Shown: positions 46,201 to 57,281 of the stretch, piece after piece | How positions within the stretch are numbered: the stretch's first letter is position 1 | How the letters are laid out: each line of letters begins with the position of its first letter | DNA from: Neodontobutis hainanensis | Lineage: Eukaryota > Chordata > Actinopteri > Gobiiformes > Odontobutidae | Length of the DNA stretch: 64,000 nucleotides | Assembly: GCA_024349245.1 (NCBI GenBank) | Contig: JALDNG010001414.1 | Span: 1 to 64,000, forward strand | Reading direction: 5' to 3' | Position numbers and translations under genes: made by a program | Notes under the pieces: model-generated | What the model saw: only the letters and a program-made list of their open reading frames with translations | Told to the model about the DNA's origin: nothing | The model's database searches: none

Positions 46201-47134
46201 TTGCACCTTTAAAGTAAACCTTAATAGCTTGGCTTATGTTTGAAATGACTTTATTGTCCACAAAAGTTGCACCTACATAAATATTAATTGCCGTTTCCTT
46301 TTTATGTAAAAAGGCCTAACTAAAATCTTTATAAGCTACAATCTTTTAGCATAATTTCCTCCAATAATTTAAGGCCACACAGGCGACACTAAACATAGCC
46401 TGGCACACAACTTAATTTGAGGGGGAACCGCGGGAATATCTCCTTCCACCTCCTAAATCGGGACTGGGGACTAATTTGACTGCATCCGGCACCTCTTTTT
46501 TAAATTTTTTTATTTTTTTTGGCCTGTTTTTAAACACTTTAAACTTTGATTTATAACTCCGCCTGTAGAAACTGCCCTTTACTTTGTTAAAATTGCATTA
46601 TTTTCACACAAAACACTATAATGCAGTCTTCATAACATCACATGTACCTTTACCTTTTTTTCTTACTCGATGCAAGGGAAACCTCCCCTAAATATTCTCT
46701 CCGTGTTCCCCTCCTCAGCTTTACACATTAAGCACTGGGCACAACCTTTAACTAATACACATTAGCCTTCAATATATCACTCTCAACCGAACACACTGAA
46801 ATAAATACATGAATAACACGACTTAATATTGTAGTATATGTTGGTACGAGCATTTATGTGGCGTGATTTAAGGCTAAATGTAGTCTAACTTCAGCGGGAC
46901 ACCGGCAGGAAACAAGCGGACTCTACTTGCCTCACAAGCGGATGTGTGTCAAATCAAGCCCGGGGCTCAGTGCGCTTGGATTTGTTTACGTTCAGCGCAT
47001 ATCAAACTTGGTACGACGCACTGACTTTCCCCACCATAGCTCCATTTTAGGCGCTTATGAGTGAACACTGACAATAAAAGGCGAATAAAAATACCTTCGA
47101 CGGTCTCTTCTACCGCTTCATCGTCGCTGTCCAT
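39917..47134 (-). CDS. setd7: setd7: MORN/SET-domain lysine methyltransferase
   Basis: It monomethylates histone H3 Lys4 and non-histone lysines using S-adenosylmethionine. Eight exons: 47095-47134, 43361-43490, 42647-42847, 42363-42549, 42194-42275, 41995-42112, 40863-41020, 39917-40109. The start is MDSDDEAVEETVEG. The N-terminal MORN repeats include LPHGFCTVTYSSSDRFEGHF, GHYVDDALHGQGVYTYEDGA and GTYVDGELNGPA. The SET domain runs from AGEGLF-like sequence to the end, with GHKANHCFTPNC (cofactor-binding NHxF) and ELTVAYGYDHEP (catalytic tyrosine region). Exon phases give 370 residues (human 366), but only if exon 4 lacks about four bases: two G in G runs at about 42541-42549 and two bases near 42460 where a CTC-TAT-GGA-like reading is expected. 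Intron 1 holds a Tc1 copy; intron 6 (between exons 6 and 7) holds a hAT element. Confidence 0.95.
40160..40206. repeat. (AAT)n microsatellite
   Basis: About 15 AAT units at the 3' edge of a SINE in the last setd7 intron. The poly-isoleucine open frames across it are artefacts. Confidence 0.95.
40207..40440 (-). repeat. tRNA-derived SINE
   Basis: Minus-strand copy with head GGGTGGCAGTAGCTCAGTGG, B-box remnant CGATCCCTGCTC and core GTGTCCTTGGGCAAGACACT. The tail GCTATATATAAAAAAAAAGA leads into the AAT microsatellite. Confidence 0.85.
41282..41938. mobile_element. Non-autonomous hAT element, 657 bp
   Basis: Ends CAGTGGAGGGCCGTG and GGGCTGTGAGGGCC-type inverted (right end ...CAGCCCACCACTG). Both are flanked by the identical 8-base GTTTAAAC (41274-41281 and 41939-41946). 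An 8-base duplication and CAGTGG ends define the hAT superfamily. No transposase frame is present. It lies in setd7 intron 6. Confidence 0.85.
43690..44745. mobile_element. Tc1-like element type A
   Basis: Outer and inner copies of AAGTTTACATACC at about 43708 and 43881 show the IR/DR structure (two direct repeats inside a long inverted repeat). The transposase region is decayed (CACCTTTAACATCAATGACA, CTACCTGTCCTTGGTTTGGT). The right side keeps GAGTATGTAAACTTTTTAAT near 44681. Same family as the split copy in rab33b; here in setd7 intron 1. Confidence 0.8.
45799..45827. repeat. (TA)n microsatellite
   Basis: Simple TA run in setd7 intron 1. The rest of 44746-47094 is noncoding with no gene recognised. 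Confidence 0.9.
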
Positions 47135-49485
47135 GCTGCAGTGTGGGGCTGGAGGCTTTTACTGTCGCGGGTGGAGCGTCACGAGAGGATATGACTGCAA
47201 GTGTGCACACAAACCTGTACTTTTATGGAATTACAAGGAATTATATAAAATACTACGTGCAGAAATTATTTAGCAAGGCGTTGTTGGAAGTTTTTGATTT
47301 TTGTTCAAATGAAATGCAGTTGGACATAGGCGTTTCTAGAAACTCTGGGGACAGAGGGGACTGTGGGCCCCCAAACATATGCTGAACCTGAAACCACAAC
47401 CTGTTCCAGACCCTGCCAGGACTAATTGGAGGACTCAACCCGGTTAGTTAACCTTGCACTGCAGCTGGATTCTCGCGAGATTTGGGAGTTTTCAAACTCG
47501 GGTAAATCCATCTTGTCCCCCGCCAAGCAAACCGAGAAAGATGCAGGTTTTTAACTGTTTCTCTTTGGTATCATCATGGCTACACTGAAATACATTAGTG
47601 TTGATGTAAACATCTTTCTCTAATGCTAAAATTGTGGCATTAATGGATTTTCTGGAAAGAAGAGATGTTTGTGCTCTTCTTAGATGTTTGTGCTCTTCTT
47701 CCTACTGGTTTTGGCATATCATAAATCTCGTAGTCTTTCATACATGCTCTTTTTATCGACCAACGTCCTTGTTTCATTTACCAATTTACTGTTTGTTAAC
47801 GTTCCTTTTATTCACAGATTCACTTTGCTGTTTCTTCATTTCTGCCGCAGTCTGGTTATGCCAAATGAAGCGTTGCTATGATTAGCTAAAATAATCTAGT
47901 TGTGCTTCATCCAATGACTTACCAAGTTTCTGACAGAAGGCACTTGCCTTTTGCAAACACTTTCAATGGGAGCCTTCCCAGATGGTTCTGTGTCATGTGA
48001 GCAGTGATTCCGGTTAGGTCTAAGGGAAGAGTAAACCTCAATTAATGTCAGTGGCAGGTTTTATATTTGGAACTATGTTTGACTGCAATGTCCCTGACAA
48101 TTAAATAAATAAAAATAAAATATATATATATTTTACTAGACTAAAATTATGACTAAATTAGGTCAAATAAGTAACATTAAGCCCAAAGCAATATATATAA
48201 TTGTGACTAAAACTCCCAAACCAGAACAATATGCAGGACCAATGAGTCACTAATCAGTAGACTAAATCAAAGTGGTTAAAAATAAGGTTTGTTCTTTTGG
48301 CCTTTCCTGAGACATCTCAGGTTGCGTCTCATTTTTCTAAATGTGCTCGACTCATTGTTTGCACGGAAAGTGATTCTGTGTTTGTCATCTTTAGCACTGG
48401 CCCAAAGCTCTTTAACACTGCTCTGGGAGCGAGGAGGAGAGACGGAGGAGACTTCTGTATGAGACATGAGCGGAAATAGGTCTGATGGGTATTGCACATA
48501 AAAATAGTGTTACTTTGATGTGACTATACATTTTTAAAACAGATTTATTATGTTCTAGGGTCTTAATTTGTAGAATGTAGCATTTCCACAGTACGCCTTT
48601 AATAGCGTCTTAAGACTGAGAGTTAATTAAGCATTAGACCTGGACTAAAGGTCCAAACCAGGTCTAAATCAAAATGTGGCCAACATTGAACCAGGGTTTA
48701 TCTTTATCACAAAAGTAAATCCCAGTTTTGAATTAAAGCAGTATTTATCCTGGTTAAGATATGAAACTGTAAAAAAGTATAACTTCATTATATACATAGT
48801 TCATATTTCATTCATAAAGAACAGAGCAAATAAAGCAGCAGTGATCTATAACAAAATACACATGGGTTACATTAAAAGACACAAAACTTACAATTCCAGA
48901 CAGCAATAGTTATTTCAGTGCTGACAAGTGTATGTGTTAATCATCTACTGTTTTGTCAAAGAGTTCTCAAGAGTTGAGTTTCATTCTCTAGAGCCTCTCA
49001 CAGACCAGGCCGACTGACTAAAAATACTTTACCTTTACCTAAACCGAGAATAAGAGTATTATTGAATTTAGAAAGCTTTGCAGAACTATCCTCCCAACAT
49101 TAAACCTAGAAACCTCTAATATAGTTCATAAATAATGCTTATGGAGTGGTTTATAAATTGTATTGAAGCTGATGTCACAAGAACATTGATCACATAAGTA
49201 AACACAAAGTTGATACAAGTTACCCCAGTTTATTCACTGCACTATTGTTTCTGAAGACTGATAAGTTTCAGTGTCTGTGTCAATTCCACCAGAAAGGCCA
49301 AAACCTCTTTTAAGTAAATTGAGTTAATTTAAACTCTCTCCTCATTGTCGGGAAAAACAGAACGTAACAGCACATGTTGGGGGTTGGGCTAAAACTGCTG
49401 TGTCATGGGAAGTCCTCCTGAGTCTTATGCAAATCTGAGTCTGAAAAAGAAGCAGACTTGAATTTCCAGCTGAAAAACCAACAAC
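47135..49485. other. Intergenic, setd7 to mgst2 (head to head)
   Basis: Divergent spacer holding the setd7 promoter side at the left and the mgst2 promoter side at the right. Short frames at 47634-47885 and 48676-48909 lack any domain. No transposon ends identified. Confidence 0.5.
47471..47480. promoter_or_regulatory. TCTCGCGAGA palindrome upstream of setd7
   Basis: Perfect copy of the 10-base motif, 337 bases upstream of the setd7 start codon, in a CG-containing stretch. The same word stands before rab33b. Confidence 0.6.
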
Positions 49486-51276
49486 ATGGAGTTGTCTCTG
49501 TTGGTGGCTGCGGTGTCGCTTCTGTCCGCTCTGCAGATGGGTGAGTTCAACAATTTGACAGGAATAGAGCTTGTCTGTTGTTGTTTTTTTTAAACTGACA
49601 CCCTCCGCTCAGCTTACCTGGCCAGACGTGTCGGCTGGGCCCGGGCAGCCTACAACATTCTGCCTCCAGCGGTTACCGGGCCTCCAGAGTTTGAGAGGAC
49701 TTTCCGTGCACAGTAAGAAGACACCGATAATCTTTGTTCCAGTTCTTTTCACTTGCCTTCTCTGACATTCAATCCCTACATTGGAGTTCGGTCTTTTACA
49801 TTGGAGTTCCAATGTTTTTTTAATTCACAAACTAGGTGTAAAATTCTCTTTCCTCCAATCAACAGTCTGGTCTGTGAATAGGAAACTTCACAACTGCATT
49901 GTTTTTAAGCATTATACCTTTAACATGTTTCGACTGCTATCTTCCTGCATTCTAACTAAGAGTCACGTGATGTTACTGTGATGTGTTTTGTCAGCTGATT
50001 CATGTCCTACCTGGAGGCATGATACTCAAACACGCTGGGCTGTTAATAGAAAACCTAAAAAAAGTGAACTCAGGGTTTTACATTTACACAATGTAACCAG
50101 AATCCAAGGCACACAGCACCATAAGCATGGGACAGTATGCTTTGGGAGGCTTTATCTACATTTCCACGGAAACAATATAATGCGGGTTGGTTCTGGTATG
50201 TTTGTATTACCAAATGGGGTCCGAGGGGTCCCTATAAAGTGTGCTGTACCGCCACACTTGTGGTCCACTGTGGTAGGAGTGTAGTTAAACACTGTAGTCC
50301 GCTGATTGGATGATAGATAATCCTCACTCAAGAAAAGAACAAAGTAAAAACAATAAACTGAAATGCTTTTCAGATCAATTTGTCCTTGTTTGTCATATTC
50401 CAACAGAAAACATAATAAATGTACTTACAGGACTGACCTGTCCTGCACCATACGGGCCAAGTGTAAATAAAGATTTTGTCTGAGACAACAGTCAGTAAAA
50501 GATGTTCACTTCCAAGATGATACCAACACCTTTTTAAAAGCTGATCTCATACCCCTTAATAAATCTGGCACCAACATTTGATCACACCTGTTAGATTTAT
50601 CTTTACAACTGCCATTTTGTTGTGCCTCAGTGTTTAGGTATATAATGTAATTTGTATTGTAAGTATATAAACTGTGGCTCTGTAGCAATAAACATAGTCA
50701 ATGTTACTTAAGGTTCACTGATGCTGTAGAGCTCAGAATAGTACTGTAATAACCCACTTGTCTCATAGAAACATTAAGTTAGTAAAGATATAAAATAAAA
50801 TAAAAGTAAGAATAAATACAATGGTAAAACCAGAGTTACATATATACCTATTTCAGAAAAATAAAAATAAAATAAATAAACAGGTGTTTAGGTGAACTAT
50901 TTATGTGCAGATAATAGACCTGGTTGTATGTTTGCAGACAGAACTGTGTAGAGATGTACCCCATCTTTCTGGTGGCCCTGTGGAGTTGTGCAGTGTTCTT
51001 CAATGAGGTGGTCGCAGCCGGAGGAGGCCTGCTGTATATGGTCGCACGACAAATGTATTTCAACGGATATGTCAGAGCCGCCAAGAGCAGGTGAGCGGAG
51101 CACTGTGATTTAGTGAAAGTGCATCACAAGAGCAGCTTTAGTCTGAGTCATCTGCTTTGTTTCGCAGATTACCTGGATTTTACCTGACTGTGGCTGTCTT
51201 TTTCTCTCTGTCCCTCCTGGGTTTGATCGGAATATCACGAGGAATACTGCACAAGTACTTTCACATCCGCCTCTGA
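49486..51276 (+). CDS. mgst2: mgst2: microsomal glutathione S-transferase 2
   Basis: MAPEG-family integral membrane enzyme of the ER that conjugates glutathione to electrophiles and, in the family, can make leukotriene C4 and reduce lipid peroxides. Four exons: 49486-49540, 49613-49712, 50938-51090, 51168-51276; phases close to 138 residues with no break. The first transmembrane helix is MELSLLVAAVSLLSALQMAY. The MAPEG signature follows: PPEFERTFRAQQNCVEMYP. Two central helices (FLVALWSCAVFFNEVVA and GGGLLYMVAR) precede YFNGYVRAAKSR, with arginines in the positions used for glutathione activation. A last helix ends ...KYFHIRL. The FRAQQNCVE match and the setd7 neighbourhood favour mgst2 over ltc4s. 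AATAAA near 51368 is a likely poly(A) signal. Confidence 0.93.
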
Positions 51277-51984
51277 GGAATTAGAAAACCACAAAAGGCA
51301 TTGGCAGTGTTTGGGATACGTGCCTGCTGTCTACTACCAAGTTTTGTTGGTTGATTTAGTAATTTAGTAATAAATAAATGTTTTATTTAAATTCTGATGA
51401 GTTCCATTAATCACCAGGAGGGGGAGTAAATGCATGGGAAAGAGCCTATGGCAGGCTGTTGTATATTTTTCTAATATTGTGCAGCCCTAGTGTAATAACA
51501 GGTTGTAATGTGTGTAATACAGTTAAATTATAGCAGAATAGACCTAAACCTGGTCCAGTTACATTTTGCTGTAAGGTCTATACAGGGGTGGATTAAGTCT
51601 GCTGTTGTGTGAGCCCCTTTCCCTTCCTTAATCATAATACATTACTGAGGGAAAAAATTGGGGATTTTCTTCAGTATATCTTTGTTACACTGTTCTTTTA
51701 ACATTTGTATTTTCTGTTTTTGTGCTCCAGCATCATATTTTAATTCAGACATTGATTTTGCCATTATGCTGTCTATAGCAGTGACGTTGATGTAAATTAA
51801 AATGATTGACATGATTTGACTGGACAGAAATGGACAGAGGCAGTGGCGCCTGTATAATTATTTTATTATAGTGGACATGTGAAAATTTAGGATTAGCCAA
51901 CCCAGAAACCATTAAGGTATTCACTGCATCTGTTTGTATTTTCTCCTTTGTTTACATGAGGAGGGATTGAAATTGAGTGTTTAG

Positions 51985-52175
51985 CTTTCAGCAGACACAG
52001 GTCACAGAAGAAAGGAAAATACTACAAAATGAAAAGAGGCTAGAGTTCATTAAAAGCCACAATAAAACTGGATTTGACAGAAAGGATAAGGCTCAGGATC
52101 TGGTTTGTTTATTAACATCAGCCTGAAATCCTGACTATTATGTCTTTAATGCTCTTTTATAGATGTGTGAGAATA
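51985..52175. repeat. Unnamed dispersed repeat, copy 1
   Basis: About 180 bases that recur in direct orientation at 53590-53775, including TTTGACAGAAAGGATAAGGC and TTATTAACATCAGCCTGAAA. It has no coding frame or tRNA-like head. Confidence 0.8.
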
Positions 52176-52439
52176 TTATAATATAATAACTGTATACTGG
52201 AAACACAAACATTAAATAAATATTCATTCACACAGTTCTTTATATATATTACAATATTATAAAAGGAAAAAGGATACATGAAAATGATAAAAGGTTAACT
52301 GTATATATAAATTAATATTGAGAATTTTAGGGCAGTATAAATAGAAAATGTTTTGTCAAATTTATTTTGGAGATATCTTCTAGTGTTTTGAATTATCTTT
52401 AACCCTTATACTTTCTTCTTATACCTTTTAAATTGGTGA

Positions 52440-52603
52440 TCTAAAGTAGTACGTCTGTCTCCCCCTGGCGGCCGCGTGCTATCACTGCAGATTAAAGTGG
52501 GCGTACTGAGCTCAGGCGCCTCACAGACTGCCTGAGATTTAAATTTTTTGACCCGCAGCCTTCTCCAGGATTACAAGTTGTAGTTTATTTCTCACGTTTG
52601 AAG
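52440..52603 (+). other. scoc: Probable scoc 5' UTR exon and promoter
   Basis: A GC-richer stretch (GGCGGCCGCG near 52467) ends in CGTTTGAAG|GTATGT at 52603, a strong donor. A second noncoding piece begins after a TGGTGCAG acceptor at 53084 and runs into the start codon at 53137. The first transcribed base is unknown. Confidence 0.6.
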
Positions 52604-53136
52604 GTATGTTCTCCGGCTCTTTAACTCTTCCTGTATTAGCCACACCTTTTATTCCCTTGTGTACGTTAACCTGGTCCGCTAGCATCCAGCTGCACCCTGC
52701 TAGCATTAGCAGACAGTTCACCAACACCAAAACAATAACAGACACTGTCGGGGTTTAAGCCTGATTTACCCCCAATTCACACCGAAACCGTAGATTTAGA
52801 GTTTAGGATTAAGCAATAAAGTTATTATAGCTTTTTATTTTTCCCCCATATCTGTTCATTTTAACATTTTAGTTGTATTAACCTGCAATCAATAATTTGT
52901 TTTTTTGGCTAGTTCAAAGAAGCACTCTTATTTGCTTTAGCTTAATGTCACATCACTGTTATGTTATGTCTAATGCTTTGTTTTGGTAGTTAGAGTCACT
53001 TTGTGTAATGGTTCAACTAGAGTAAATCAATATTTAGCCCTTGCACTATTGCAATTAACTAATTGTAATTTTTGATGGTGCAGGGTCCTAAAGAGTCGCA
53101 GCCCTGCATTCCAAAAGGGAAGACGAGTACTTCACC

Positions 53137-54357
53137 ATGAGCTCAGACGATGGTGAGTGTGAGCAGTAATTCTCTTGAACGTCATTCATCTACTGCAGGT
53201 TTGTCTCAGTGTCCTTTTCCTTGTTCTGTCTCTGTCCTGTCCCTGTTCTGTTTCTGTGCTGCAGGTGATATTGAAAACCAGGCTGAGCTGGAGGAGAAGA
53301 CGAGGCTCATCAACCAAGTGTTGGAGCTTCAGCATACGCTCGAGGGTAAGACATACACTGTGCAGGCCAGTATGTAAGTTTTAACCTTAACCCTGCACTG
53401 AACTGCTGATTATCCAGAGTGCACCCCTGTCACACTCAAAAGCACCCCCAAAAACATGTTGAATGTGACAATACATACATTTTGTTGTATTCACACTGCC
53501 TGTGCTTTAGGTCAGGGGTCCTCAACTAAAATTAGTCAAGGTCTGTTTAGTTACTGTTACTTATTTGTTTAAATAAAGAGTGATGTTTTTGAGTGACACA
53601 GCTCACAGAAAAAAGGAAAATGATACAAAATCAAAAGAGGATAGATTTCAATAAAATCTACAATAAAACTGTATTTGACAGAAAGGATAAGGCTCAGGAC
53701 TTGGTCTGTTTATTAACATCAGCCTGAAATCCTGACTATTATTCCTTTAATGCTCTTTGTGTGAGAACATTTTAAATTCAATCAATTCAACTTATTTGTT
53801 TGTTAAAGAAATAAGAAAAAAGTGCAATCATAATTACTCTCTTCCTGTTGTCTTTACTCTGACAGGCACAAGGTAAAATGGACTAGACATTTATTTTTAT
53901 TTGTTTACTTTACATTAGTTTTTGCAAATAACTAAACTGTTACTGTTCAATTGCTCCAGGTTTATCTTAAAACTTGTTTAAAATCCGAATACAAAGATTT
54001 ATTTCCTGCATTTTCACAGTATGCGTAACATTTGAATTAAAATGCTTATGATTCTGTAACATCATTTAGGATTCTTTGGGAAACTGACACTAAGGCAGAC
54101 TTATTTGTCACTTAACTCCAACCTTTACATGTACAAGACACCTCCAAAGCCTCCATACCACATAACTAATATTCTTCAGTTCAATCCTCAGTTGGTCTTG
54201 TGTCTGTATTCCAGACCTGTCTGCGCGAGTGGATGCCGTCAAAGAGGAAAACCTCAAGCTAAAGTCGGAGAACCAGGTTTTGGGTCAGTACATCGAGAAC
54301 CTGATGTCTGCCTCCAGCGTGTTCCAGACGACCGACACCAAGAGCAAACGCAAGTAG
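53137..54357 (+). CDS. scoc: scoc: short coiled-coil protein
   Basis: Small Golgi-associated coiled-coil adaptor. In mammals it binds ARL1 and FEZ1 and takes part in autophagy regulation. Coding exons: 53137-53152, 53265-53345, 54215-54357; phases close exactly to 79 residues. The protein starts MSSDDGDIENQAELEEKTRL, then INQVLELQHTLE, and exon 3 gives DLSARVDAVKEENLKLKSEN, then QVLGQYIENLMSASSVFQTT, ending KSKRK. A continuous heptad pattern covers about residues 10-65. No frame break is seen, unlike the neighbours. It is practically identical to mammalian SCOC in the coiled coil. Confidence 0.97.
53590..53775. repeat. Unnamed dispersed repeat, copy 2
   Basis: Second member of the pair with 51985-52175, inside a scoc intron. 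The two differ by scattered substitutions and small indels, so the duplication is not recent. Confidence 0.8.
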
Positions 54358-55835
54358 AGCTTGCCTCAGAGGACCCACACAAGCCGGACCACCACCTGCA
54401 CAAACACGCATCCTCCACAGGAACCCATCCTCATGCCCCTCATTTACATCATGCTTCCTAACGACAAACAAGTTCACAGACACTAGAGGGCAGTGTTACA
54501 TGAAACCTAACACAGGTAACAATGAAACCCATTCAGTGTTACTTCTGTTGAAACCTCATTCTTTTGTCATCAACTAAATTGGATTTGTGAGCAAAAGCAC
54601 TTAATTCAGTTACAGTTATTAATTTTACATATGCACAATCGGCATCAGGCACGCTTTTAGAACAAAATAGCTAAGGTAAATCTACTGTGGCTGGCTGTCA
54701 GTCTTTAACATGTAGAATGTACAGCGCATAATGTTAATGCCTCCATTTTAGTGCTAAAGCAGTTTTTAAACCATATTTATATCAGGTTTTAAATGGTATT
54801 AGCTGGACCCTAAAAAGGTTTAGAGCTGTTTTAGTTAGATTTTTAACAGGTTAAAGGTGGTTTTACTTAGAGGTGCAAGGTTAATAGGTTAGTTTGACTT
54901 TAACTGCCCAGTAGTAGTTGTTTTTAAATAGGGTAAAATAAACTAGATTGGGAACAAAATGGGCTCTCTGGTGCACGATGAAGAAGCTGTGCTTTCCAAT
55001 GATATTTTTTAGTTTTAGTCAGTAATTTGTGGAAAACCAAACAAAGTACTACCACTTTTAAAGATATTGATAAAAATGAACACAATGAAGTGTTCAATGC
55101 AATAAAGTGTTTCAAAGTAATTGATAAAAAGAAAAAATGGTTCAATTACAGGTCTGTTTTCTTTGTGCACTTTAACTACTAAAAGTAACTAAACTCATTT
55201 CATAAAGTATGTCCATTGACACACTCATGTAAAATCTTTTGGTTCTAAACTCTTGATGCAAATGTGATTCAAATGACCTCACCCGTTTGTTGACAGCCGT
55301 CACGGCAGAGCAGCTCTGAACAGGTGGCTGTTTGTTCAGTCATTTGTTCTCAACAGCACAAACAGAACCGCCTTAAAAATCACTCATAATGTTGACACAC
55401 AGTAAGGTTCATTCAGTCAACAGTGTACGGGCTCATTTCCAGAAAATACAACATCCACAGAACAAATAGCTTCTGAAAATGTATTCTTTTTAGGAATAGA
55501 AGTATATTGATGTGCATGACATGTAACCTGCCCTACCAACCACTTTTTAATAGAGTGGAAATGTTTACCCCGCTTTCCTAAAGTGTACACTGGACTGCTC
55601 CTAAAGTGAGAAAAGGCACAATCCCCTTCTTCTTTACCAGGATTGCTGCAATGTGATGTGTAGGTTTGTTTCCATAGTTGCCACTTGGACTGCTACGATT
55701 TTGACTGTACAGTGATGTTGACCTATCTATGATGTCAAAACCTGAACCATGTTTTTGAAATGTCTGTTGCATTTGACCTTGTATACATGATTTGTAAGAT
55801 TAATTCATTTGGATTTAAAAATAAAGCAATGTAAC
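54358..55835 (+). other. Probable scoc 3' UTR
   Basis: No coding frame. Candidate poly(A) signals are AATAAA at about 55100 and about 55821, the second followed by the GT-rich GGCGGTGTGTGTG. The real end is unknown. Confidence 0.45.
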
Positions 55836-57280
55836 TTTTTGGCGGTGTGTGTGCAACGTGCATGGTCAAGTTGTTTTTATACAGAACCAATCAATATAAA
55901 TGCGAGAAGTTACATTAAAAGTTGTTGGGTCTTTTCTAATTTAAAAGCAAATCAATTGCTTCCGACTTCATTCTGCCACAGACTAACTCTTATATCAGTT
56001 CGGAAGGACAACTGTGATGATACTGAAAACCAAGCTTCAGTACTCATTTAAATTGATCATTTTAATGAGTTAATGTTGTCACGTGACTCAGCGGCACAAG
56101 TAACAGCTCAGCAACAAGACATGCGAGCGCTGTGTGGAGTTATTTTACTGCAGTTATAGATGACACTGCCATTTGTGATCAGTGTAAAAAGCCTATATTC
56201 TTCTGTGGTAACATGAACTCACACAAACTCAGAATATTGCACCAAAGAAAACAAAAAAACTAACTGCACGACCCCAGCACAAGAGTCACTAGAGAAAAAC
56301 CTGTAGCTCAGGTACTAATTATGTTCAATCAGTTAAAATAAAAATATGCCTAAAAAGGTGATGAATGTGTCCCTGAAAAATAAAATGACATTCATTTGTG
56401 GCAAATGGCTACATTTAATAGAAATGCAATGTTGTGCTACAGTCAGTAGGGAAATTGTAACAAGGTACATAATGTTTCATTTAATAAAATGTTATCAGAG
56501 CTAAAAGAGACATTCTTCTGAACATCTCTTTGAAAGGAACTGATCCACTAGATCCGGCTCCCTCTCTACTGTATGTGCTTTCTCTGGTTGGCTTGCCGCT
56601 GTTGTGTGTTTTGTAGAATGGCCATTCCCTAAATCCTCAACCTACCTTCCTTTTTGCCTGAACGCAAGTCTAGTCTGACGTGGCAGTAGTCACCTTTTTC
56701 AGCCCATCCGAGTTTGCAGGTATGTCACTGGAAAGTGAACAAAATCCCCAGTTTCTATAAGTCTGAAGGAAAACAAATTAACCCTACCAAAAATGTTTTA
56801 ATTTTTGGTTTATTTCCTTTTGTGTTTCAAGTTTCACTTCTCAAAACAGGTTGGTCAGGTTGCCGTGTGAAGGAAAGAAAACAAATAAAAAGGCATTAAT
56901 TAACAACAGGCAACGTTTTTTTAATTTCCTGTTAATAAATAAATGTGTACAAACAAATTAAGTAATGAAAATTAAATGAATTAATGAAGTAACAAAACTG
57001 TTGCAGTGTCTGTCTTTAAAAGGTGAACCATGATCAAATCTCTTTCAAAGTCTATAGTCTGAGCTACTTCACTCCTTGTAGTCATCTCATTCTGGAAGGG
57101 CAGCCATCATTTAGATTCTTCAAACCTGAATAAATATCTGAGAAAAAAGGTATAGATTATTAAACATACAGAGCTTATATTAAAAGAATGAATTTCTTGA
57201 TCAGACTGATCTAATGTGGTTTTGCATAAAGCTCCAACAGGTAAGACCAGTTTTTTGATTCAAAGGAAAGTGCGCATCAT
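55836..57280. other. Intergenic, no gene recognised
   Basis: AT-rich DNA with no recognisable element except the E-box palindrome at 56078. Confidence 0.5.
56078..56092. promoter_or_regulatory. E-box palindrome overlapping an ARE/MARE-like site
   Basis: GTCACGTGAC is the full palindromic E-box preferred by TFEB/USF-type factors. It overlaps TGACTCAGC, a form bound by Nrf2/Maf or AP-1. Function is inferred from the words alone. Confidence 0.3.
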
Positions 57281-57281
57281 T

